Assembly (NCBI GenBank): GCA_021463865.1
Contig: JAJTXY010000015.1
Coordinates: 35,139 to 99,138 of the forward strand
Length of the DNA: 64,000 nt
Reading direction: 5' to 3'
Origin: Anaerolineae bacterium
Lineage (GTDB): Bacteria; Chloroflexota; Anaerolineae; Aggregatilineales; J027
Position 1 is the first letter of the stretch; every line of letters begins with the position of its first letter. Below are positions 16,994-25,100 of this stretch, one piece after another. The notes under the pieces are model-generated. The model was not told the origin of the DNA. It did not search any database and worked only from the letters and a program-made list of their open reading frames with translations. A program made the position numbers and the translations under genes.

Positions 16994-18040
16994 TTATTCC
17001 TTTACTTCCACCTGCTCTGGCAATTCAAGCCGATAACATTCCACAGGGTTTCCATTGCGGGCGGTTAATTTTGTGGCCGTCAGCCGTTCAGCATAGGCTT
17101 GCAGGCGTCTTTGAGTGGCGGCATCAATAGAAATACTCTGGCGTGGCGTCAGATTGAGCAATTCGAATGTTTGATTGACTAAGCGCCCCACTACCCCAGT
17201 CGGTGAAAGAATAATATCGCCAGACGCGACCGCAGCCTTGAAATGATAATCTGGTAGTTGAGGATGTTGGCGATTATGGATCGTAATCAGTGAATGGAGG
17301 TTTAGGAGGGCCTGAATTGCATCATCCGCATCACTAAAGGTAATAAGCGCCATATCCGCTACAAATTGACGTACCTGACCCCGCAGGCCGCGTATGGCCT
17401 CTCGGTGTAAATTGGCCCATGTCAGCAGCCAATCGTTTAATTCCAATGGCGGCATGGTCTCGCCAGCTTGGATATATTGATGTAAATCCGTCACCAGCAG
17501 CACCGTGCCATACTCAATATAACTCTGTTCGGTATTTTCGAGGGCAAAAACCTTGATTGGCTGTGGGCGCCCACGTAGTTGAATATCCCCAACAGGATGA
17601 AATACAAAATCGCTGACCCCCACCACTTCACGAGTAGCTGCTGTCAGCCATACCTGATTCGTCGGTACACTTTTTTCAAGCCGCGCACACACCACCACCC
17701 CGTCCCCTAAAATGTCATCCTCTTCAAGCATGACATCGGCGGTATTGACGACCACCCGCACTCCATCAATCGCAAATCCGCTGGGGGTATAACGCTGACG
17801 GATATAATGATCCCGCACTTTATCAGCACACAATAAGGCTTCACGTGCGCTTTCAAAAACGGCAAAAAAGCCATCACCCGTAAATTTGACCACCCGGCCC
17901 GCATTTTCTTCTACGGCGATCCTGATAGGATGGGTGGCATCCTCCAAAAATTCGGCAGCGCGAACTGTGTTTACTTGGGCCACCTGTTGAGTCGAACCCA
18001 CTAAATCCGCCAGCAAAATTGTGAGTGTCCGCGTCGGCAT
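16994..18040 (-). CDS. Class III adenylate/guanylate cyclase-like protein with two cyclase homology regions
   Basis: 348 residues. The first cyclase homology domain (about 1-165) has metal-binding Asp12 (TILLADLVGST) and Asp56 (VVKFTGDGFFAVF), then the LGDGVVVCARLEKSV region. After the segment GDIQLRGRPQPIKVFAL a second, diverged cyclase-like unit (about 178-330) begins with YGTVLLVTDLHQYIQAGE and contains FVADMALITFSDADDAIQALLNL and VASGDIILSPTGVVGRLVN. The first may be catalytic; the second keeps fewer motif residues and may be regulatory or help form the dimer. No membrane segment. GGGAGA lies 8 bases before the ATG. Nucleotide specificity cannot be judged by eye. Confidence 0.85.
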   Translation of the reverse strand: MPTRTLTILLADLVGSTQQVAQVNTVRAAEFLEDATHPIRIAVEENAGRVVKFTGDGFFAVFESAREALLCADKVRDHYIRQRYTPSGFAIDGVRVVVNTADVMLEEDDILGDGVVVCARLEKSVPTNQVWLTAATREVVGVSDFVFHPVGDIQLRGRPQPIKVFALENTEQSYIEYGTVLLVTDLHQYIQAGETMPPLELNDWLLTWANLHREAIRGLRGQVRQFVADMALITFSDADDAIQALLNLHSLITIHNRQHPQLPDYHFKAAVASGDIILSPTGVVGRLVNQTFELLNLTPRQSISIDAATQRRLQAYAERLTATKLTARNGNPVECYRLELPEQVEVKE

Positions 18041-18111
18041 GGCAATTTTCTCCCATCATTCATAAGACAATCGGATTTTATGAGCGATTACAGCCTGCCG
18101 CAAGTTAAAAC

Positions 18112-18522
18112 CTATGGGGTCTCATCCTCTTCTTCCAGCGCGGCGATAATGCACGATGCGGTTGCCGGATTCGAGGCCAACGGGATATTATGGACATTGC
18201 ACACCCGCAGCAGCATTTGAATATCAGGGTCATGGGGATGATAGCCAAGTGGGTCTACAAAGAAAAAAACGGCGCGGATATTCCCTTCAACCACCTGTGC
18301 AGCAATTTGAGCATCCCCTCCAATTGGGCCAGATAACATCCGCTGCACTGTTAAACCCACTTTGTCTTGAAGCAAAGTTCCAGTCGTCCCCGTCGCCATA
18401 ATCTTGCATTTTTGCAGGGTCTTACGGTGGTCAATCGCAAAAGCCACCATATCAGCTTTTTTGCCATCATGAGCAATGAGCGCAAGCGTGCTCTCTTCTA
18501 AACGGACTGGTTTTTTAGGCAT
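18112..18522 (-). CDS. mgsA: Methylglyoxal synthase MgsA
   Basis: Converts dihydroxyacetone phosphate to methylglyoxal and phosphate. 136 residues from ATG 18520-18522, directly after a G-rich ribosome-binding site; an ATG at 18540 overlapping the upstream stop (ATGA) would add six residues. Family motifs: LALIAHDGKKADMVAF, ATGTTGTLLQ, MLSGPIGGDAQIAAQV with the catalytic Asp, FFFVDPLGYHPHDPDIQMLLRVC and the C-terminal IPLASNPATASCII. Cytosolic. It follows the zinc-ribbon gene and is probably co-transcribed with it. A VOC-fold protein elsewhere in the window (62565) could be, but need not be, a methylglyoxal-detoxifying enzyme. Confidence 0.93.
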   Translation of the reverse strand: MPKKPVRLEESTLALIAHDGKKADMVAFAIDHRKTLQKCKIMATGTTGTLLQDKVGLTVQRMLSGPIGGDAQIAAQVVEGNIRAVFFFVDPLGYHPHDPDIQMLLRVCNVHNIPLASNPATASCIIAALEEEDETP

Positions 18523-18536
18523 TATCCCCCTACCCC

Positions 18537-19016
18537 TCATACATACGGTGGTCGCTCGGTCAACCGATATAAAAACGCCAAAACCCGAGTCGTGAGTGGC
18601 AAGTCCCCTTCCTCGTCATCGGCCTCTTCCGCCACCGACAGGGCCTCAGCGATTTCGTCATAGGGATGCTGATGGACATAGGTCATGAGTTTTTTGAGTT
18701 CGCCTGTATCCAACCAAACGCCATGACAGGATAAACATTGTTCCACGCGAATATCACTGGCAGCAAAAATATACTCAATCAGTTCAAGGCCATCTTCGGG
18801 GCAAAAACGTCCGCTGTGGTGCATTGTCGTTTCGTCTACTTCCATCAGCGGCGGCAGTTCATGGTCAAGCTGTTCCTCGGCTAATTCCTGAAGTTGACCA
18901 TGCGGCAGCCAATGTCCGCCAGTTGCCGGATCACGATAAAGGATCACTCCCTCAAATGTCACAGGGGTCAAAAGCGCATCACTGGCAGGAGATTTGAGTT
19001 CAGGATTATCGGTCAT
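18537..19016 (-). CDS. TFIIB-type zinc-ribbon protein
   Basis: 159 residues. The central part CPEDGLELIEYIFAASDIRVEQ-CLSCHGVWLDTGELKKL (about residues 63-105) is the bacterial zf-TFIIB signature, with two CX2-3C pairs and GVWLDxGEL. The rest is acidic (EEADDEEGDLPL) and carries no membrane segment. These proteins are common but of unknown role; nucleic acid or protein binding is assumed from the fold. Its TGA overlaps an ATG of the mgsA frame. Confidence 0.8.
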   Translation of the reverse strand: MTDNPELKSPASDALLTPVTFEGVILYRDPATGGHWLPHGQLQELAEEQLDHELPPLMEVDETTMHHSGRFCPEDGLELIEYIFAASDIRVEQCLSCHGVWLDTGELKKLMTYVHQHPYDEIAEALSVAEEADDEEGDLPLTTRVLAFLYRLTERPPYV

Positions 19017-19109
19017 GGCTTTGTGTTCCTTTCAGTAAAAACTCGGCACACCCTCATTGTAATCTGAGTTCTATAATGTTGCACGCGATTGGACGGCCCG
19101 CACCCGGAC

Positions 19110-19146
19110 AAAAAATCAGAGTGTACCGGCTTCCCGATACACTCTG
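19110..19146 (-). terminator. Rho-independent terminator after the giant surface protein gene
   Basis: On the minus strand CAGAGTGTA pairs with TACACTCTG (perfect 9 bp, stem 19138-19146 with 19117-19125) and is followed by ATTTTTTG. It lies about 43 bases after the stop at 19189. Confidence 0.9.
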
Positions 19147-19188
19147 AACACTAGGGGTTTGTTGACGATAAGGCAATCAGCGTTGCCG

Positions 19189-22100
19189 CTATTCCGCAGC
19201 CTCCTGTGTTACCACAAAGGCGTCTACGGCGACGGTTCCGCTAATCGGGACAATTTGTAAGGTATGCCGTCCATCGGACAAGTAGTTAATCAGCGTGCGG
19301 CTGTTAAATTCAGTTACATCCCCGGTGGTGACGACGGTACGTACTGCCACATCATCAACCATGATGGTGAACGTCCCGGTCATGCGGCTTTCGACATAGA
19401 TTACTTCAAGTGAGGTACCTACAAAGTCAAGCGTCAGGACGTCGTCCGTGCTGCCACTGCTGTAGACATACCGATTACCACTGGCGGCGGCGGCGGATTG
19501 TACTGACCATTTACCATTGCGGGCAACCTGCGGGTCATCCGACTCAATGACCGTCGAGACACGGCGTGTGGTCGGCACGGATGGAGTCGGCGTTTCAACA
19601 GGTTCACCCTGCGATTGAGCCACACCAGCACCACCAGACACGCCCGCCCGCCAACTGGTAGCAGTAGTCGTGGTTCCAATGGGTTGGGCAACTCGTTGGA
19701 GCGTGTACAGGCCGGAGTTCCACAGTAGGTCATTACGATAGTAGAAGTAGCCAGCCGGATAGTAGAGGCCGAAGCTGTCCACGCCATCGCTGTCCCAGTC
19801 ACCAGAGACCATATTCCCATATTGGCCGGCCAATACATCGCCAGCCAATGGTCTTGGATCGCCAATGTATTGAGCAAGGTTGAACGCGGCTAGACTGAAG
19901 GGCAAACTGGGTGCGTTCGGCGCAGGCGGCACGTTGGTATAGGCGATGAATTCGCTGCGGCGCACGGCGATGGAGTCTGTACCATTGCCGTCCCAGTCAC
20001 CAGCGGTGAACTGAGCTGTACCCGTGAAGCCCTGATTATCCGGCAGTACCACACTCAACCACTGGAAGCTCAAGGGTGGCGTTGAGCCGCTGGTCAAGTC
20101 ACAGGCGAAGTACAGGACATAGGCAGTGCCCCATGGCGGGAAGTTGCCGCTGTCAATTACCCCAATGCAGTCGTGACCTACACCTGCATCGAAGCGACCG
20201 GATACGGCTGGGCCGGGCAATCCGAACCAGATGCCGATCCACGATGCTGGTGGTACTGGGCCAACCGTATTGGTATACGCGAACACACCATTACCATAAA
20301 CACCGGGGGTCTTTTGACCGTCGCCATCCCAGTCACCCATGACCCATTGACCCGCAATCGGAGCACCCGTAGCAAAGGTGTTATAGGCACTCGGCGCGGG
20401 CAAGTCTTGTAGAGTGTTCAGCAAGCTCGCTTGGCTGGTCTGCGGATTAAAGATCGCAAGGGCTTCTGGGCCATCATTGTCTTGGATACGAACTGTTAGC
20501 GATGGGATGCTCAGACCAACATATTCTGCCGCACTACCCGCTTGCACCGCGAAGTTAATCGCGCCGTTATGGATAGCAGGCTCAACCACCGCATCGTCCA
20601 CCGCGACGACTTCAACGGTCTGGTTGGTATCCCAGACTGTATTGGGTGCCGTCGGTGTACCGCTGGGCACGAAGGTCAGGTTGAGGCTGGTGCTATATGG
20701 ACCACCCACGCGACCAATCAAGGTCTGTCCATCACTGACCGATAACGTAATCGTTACATTGGCGCTCGGTTGAGAGGCAAGGCGAACGTCAAAGGTATCG
20801 CGTTGAGCAGCACTTGGGGCGGGCGATTCTACAACAGTGGTATTCGCACCCGTGATGGTCACGGTAACACCCACATTGTCGTCGTCATTGATCGTGCCCA
20901 CACCGATGGTATTCGCTGGCGTTGGATCAAGCGTCGCATTCGTCGGCGCACCCAATGTCACATCAAGGGTTTCATTGTTTTCGTCAATCGCATCACGCAC
21001 AACACTGACCACAATCGTGCGGGTCGTCGTACCAGCCGTAAAGTTCAGCGGGTTGGTCGTTGTCACGGTGAAGTCCGCCGGGGTCGCCGCTGTTACACCC
21101 GCTACCGTAAACGGCACGGTGATTGGGAAGTCGCTGGCGGCGGAGAGTGTCACGGTAAAGGTCAGGTTCGTCGTACCAACACCTGTGCCTTCGGTGACGG
21201 CCACATCGTCAATACTGACGGTTGGTGGCGCATCATCGTCGTTGATCGTACCCACACCAATCGTATTGGCAGGGGTTGGATCAAGCGTCGCGTTCGTCGG
21301 CGTCTGTAGCGTCACCGTGAAGTCTTCGTTGTTTTCGTCAGTCGCGTCAGTGACGATATTGACACTGATAGATTGCGATGTCGCCCCCGCGTTAAAGGTC
21401 AGCGGGGAGGTGGTAGTTACACTGTAATCACCCGCCGTCGCTGTGCCGTTGGCCGAAGTGAAGAGTACGGTCACAGTAAAGCTGCTCGGATTGCTCAAGG
21501 CTACCATGAAGGTCAGTGTATTGGTGCCGCCCGTGCCTTCAGTAACAGTGACATCGTTGATGCTCACCACCGGGGCATTGTCGTCGTCATTGATTGTGCC
21601 AATGCCCACCCCAGCACCCGGCGTCGGGTCAACCGTAGTGTTGGTTGGCGCACCCAATGTCACCGTAAAGGTTTCATCTGGCTCATCAATGTTGTCCGTG
21701 ACGATGTTGACCGCAATGGTTTGCGTCGTCACCCCCGCATTGAAGGTCAATGGGCTGACCGTTGTGACACTGTAATCCGCACCCGTTGCTGTACCGTTGG
21801 CCGAGGTGAACGGTACAGTCACCGCTAGGCCACTCGCCGCCGATAGCGTCACGGTAAAGGTCAAGGTCGTGGTTCCGCCTGTACCCTCGGTGACCGCCAC
21901 ATCGTCAATGCTGACCGTTGGGGCGTTGTCGTCGTCATTGATCGTCCCCACACCAACCGTATTAGCTGGCGTTGGATCAAGTGTCGCGTTCGTCGGCGCA
22001 CCCAATGTCACCGTAAAGGTTTCATTCGGTTCATCCGTCGCGTCACGCACGATATTGACCGCAATCATTTGGGTCGTCACTCCCGGATTAAACGTCAAGG

Positions 22101-25100
22101 GACTGACCGTCGTGACACCGTAATCCGCTGCCGTCGCCGTCCCATCGGCTGAGGTAAACGGCACCGTCACTGTCAGGCCACTGGCTGTCGAGAGTGTCGC
22201 AGTGAAGGTCAGGGTCGTTGTGCCTGCTCCTGTGCCTTCAGTAACAGCCACATCGTCAATACTCACTGATGGCGGGTTGTCGTCGTCATTGATCGTGCCC
22301 ACACCAATCGTATTGGCGGGCGTTGGATCAAGTGTCGCATTGGTTGGCACACCCAACGTCACGGTGAAGTCTTCGTTATTTTCATCCAGTGCGTCTCGCA
22401 CGATATTAACCGCAATCGTTTGGGTCGTTACACCCGGATTGAAGGTCAAGGGGCTGATCGTGGTGACGCTGTAATCCGCGCCTGTCGCCGTCCCATCAGC
22501 GGAAGTGAACGGTACTGTCACTGTCAAACCGCTGACTGTCGAGAGGGTCACTGTATAGGTCAGGGTCGTTGTGCCCGCGCCTGTACCTTCGGTCACGGCC
22601 ACATCATCAATACTCACTGACGGTGAGTTGTCGTCGTCATTGATCGTCCCTGTCCCGATTTCGGTACCGGGGGTCGGGTCAAGCTGTGCGTTCGTCGGTG
22701 TACCCAAAGTCACCGTAAAGGTTTCGTTGTTTTCATCCAGCGTATCATTCACGATATTGACCGTGATCGTTTCGCTCGTGTCACCCGGCGTGAAGTTCAA
22801 CGGGCTAAAGGTGGCAACTGTATAGTCGGCAGGGGTCGTCGCTGTGCCTGCCGCTGAGGTGAACGGCACGGACACCGGCAAGCCACTGACAGCGGACAGT
22901 GACACCGTAAAGGTCAGCGTCCCCGCGTTTTCATTGACCGCCACATCATTAATGCTCACCAGTGGTGGGCCATCGTCGTTATTGATGGTTCCGACACCAA
23001 TCGTATTGGCAACCACTGGGTCAAGCGTCGCGTTGGTTGGGCCACCTAATGTCACCTCAAAGGTTTCATTCGGTTCATCCGTCGCGTCACGCACGATGTC
23101 CACTAAGATATTCTGGGTGGTCACGCCCGGATTAAAGGTCAAGGGGCTGATTGTTGTCACAGTGTAGTCGGCTGGGCTGGTCGCGCTCACATCGGCTGAG
23201 GTGAACGGCACCGTCACCGCGAAACCACTCGCTGCCGACAGCGTTACGGTATAGGTCAAGGTCGTTGTACCACCACCTGTACCTTCGAGCACGGCCACAT
23301 CGTCAATACTCACCGTTGGCGCATTGTCATCGTCATTGATCGTGCCCACGCCAATCGTATCCGGGAGATCGGGGTCAAGATCAGCATTCATTGGAGTCAG
23401 CAACGTCACTGTGAAATCTTCGTTCGGCTCATCCAGCGCATCCGTCACAATGTCTACTGCAATAGTTTGCGTGGTCAGACCTGCTGCGATGTTAATGGGT
23501 GAACCAGTAGTGACGCTGTAATCTGCCGGCGTGGTCGCTGTACCATCCGCTGAAGTGAACGGCACGGAAACATTTAAACCGCTGACGGCTGAGAGCGTCA
23601 CCGTAAAGGTCAGGGTCGTCGTTCCGCCTGTACCCTCGGTCACCGCCACATCATTGATACTGACCGTCGGGGTGGCATCATCATCAGTGATCGTGCCGAC
23701 ACCAATTGTATCAGGCAGATCGGGGTCAAGTGTTGCATTCAACGCCCCGGTCAATGTCACGGTGAAAGTCTCGTTGTTTTCATCGAACGCATCCGGCACG
23801 ATGTCCACCGCGATAGTCTGCGTAATAACACCGGGATTGAAAGTCAGGGGTGAAGTTGTCGTTACACTGTAATCCGCAGGTGTCGTTGCTGTCCCGTTTG
23901 CCGAAGTGAAGGATACACTGACAGCTTGGCTGCTGGGGTTCGTCAAAGACACCGTAAAGGTCAGTGTCGTTGTCCCACCCGTCCCTTCCGTTTGTGACAC
24001 ATCGTCAATACTCACCACCGGGGCGTTATCGTCGTCGAGAATCGTTCCAAACCCCACAATGGCGTTGGGGTCGGCATCCAGCGTCGCATTGGTTGGGGGA
24101 TCAAGCGTAATCGTAAAGGTCTCATTGGATTCGTCGGTATTGTCTCGCACAATGAGCGCCTCTACCTGTAGCGTTGTAGTACCCGGATTGAAGGTCAAGG
24201 GGCTACCCGTTGAAACGGTATAGTCAGCAGGTAAAACTGCCGTTCCGTCTGCCACTGTAAAGGGCGCAGTCACCGTATAGGCACTCGCCGATGACAACGT
24301 CACCGTGAAGTTCATTGCGGTGGTGCCACCACCTGAACCTTCGACGAGGGTCACATCATTGATACTGATGGTTGGTGGGTTATCGTCATCATTGATCGTA
24401 CCCACACCAATTGTTTCGGCAACCACTGGGTCAAGATCAGCATTCGTCGGGGTCTGCAAAGTCACGGTGAAATCTTCATTTGGCTCGTCAATCGTATCAT
24501 CCACCAAATTGACCGTAATGCTTTGGGTCGTCACTCCCGCATTAAATGTCAAGGGGCTGATTGTCGCAACCGTATAGTCGGCTGGGGTAGCTGCTGTCCC
24601 TGCCGCTGAGGTGAATGGCACTGTCACCGTCCGACCACTCGCCGCTGAGAGCGTCACCGTGAAGGTCAACGTACCCGCATCTTCCGCCACCGTCACATCA
24701 TCAATACTCACTGTCGGTGGGGTGTCATTATCGGTAATCGTACCCGTGCCGATTTCATTTCCCGGTGTCGGGTCAAGGGTCGCGTTGGTCGGCGCACCCA
24801 ATGTCACCGTAAAGGCCTCGTCATCTTCATCCAGTACATCATTCACAATGTTGACCGTGATGCTTTGGGTTGTGACGCCCGGATTGAAGGTCAACGGGCT
24901 ACCCGTCGCAACCGTATAGTCGGCTGGGGTAGCTGCTGTCCCTGCCGCTGAGGTGAATGGCACTGTCACTGTCTGACCACTCGCCGCTGAGAGCGTCACC
25001 GTGAAGGTCAACGTACCCGCATCTTCCACCACCGTCACATCATCAATACTTACTGTCGGCGGATCATCGTCATCATTGACCGTTCCCACACCCAATGTAT

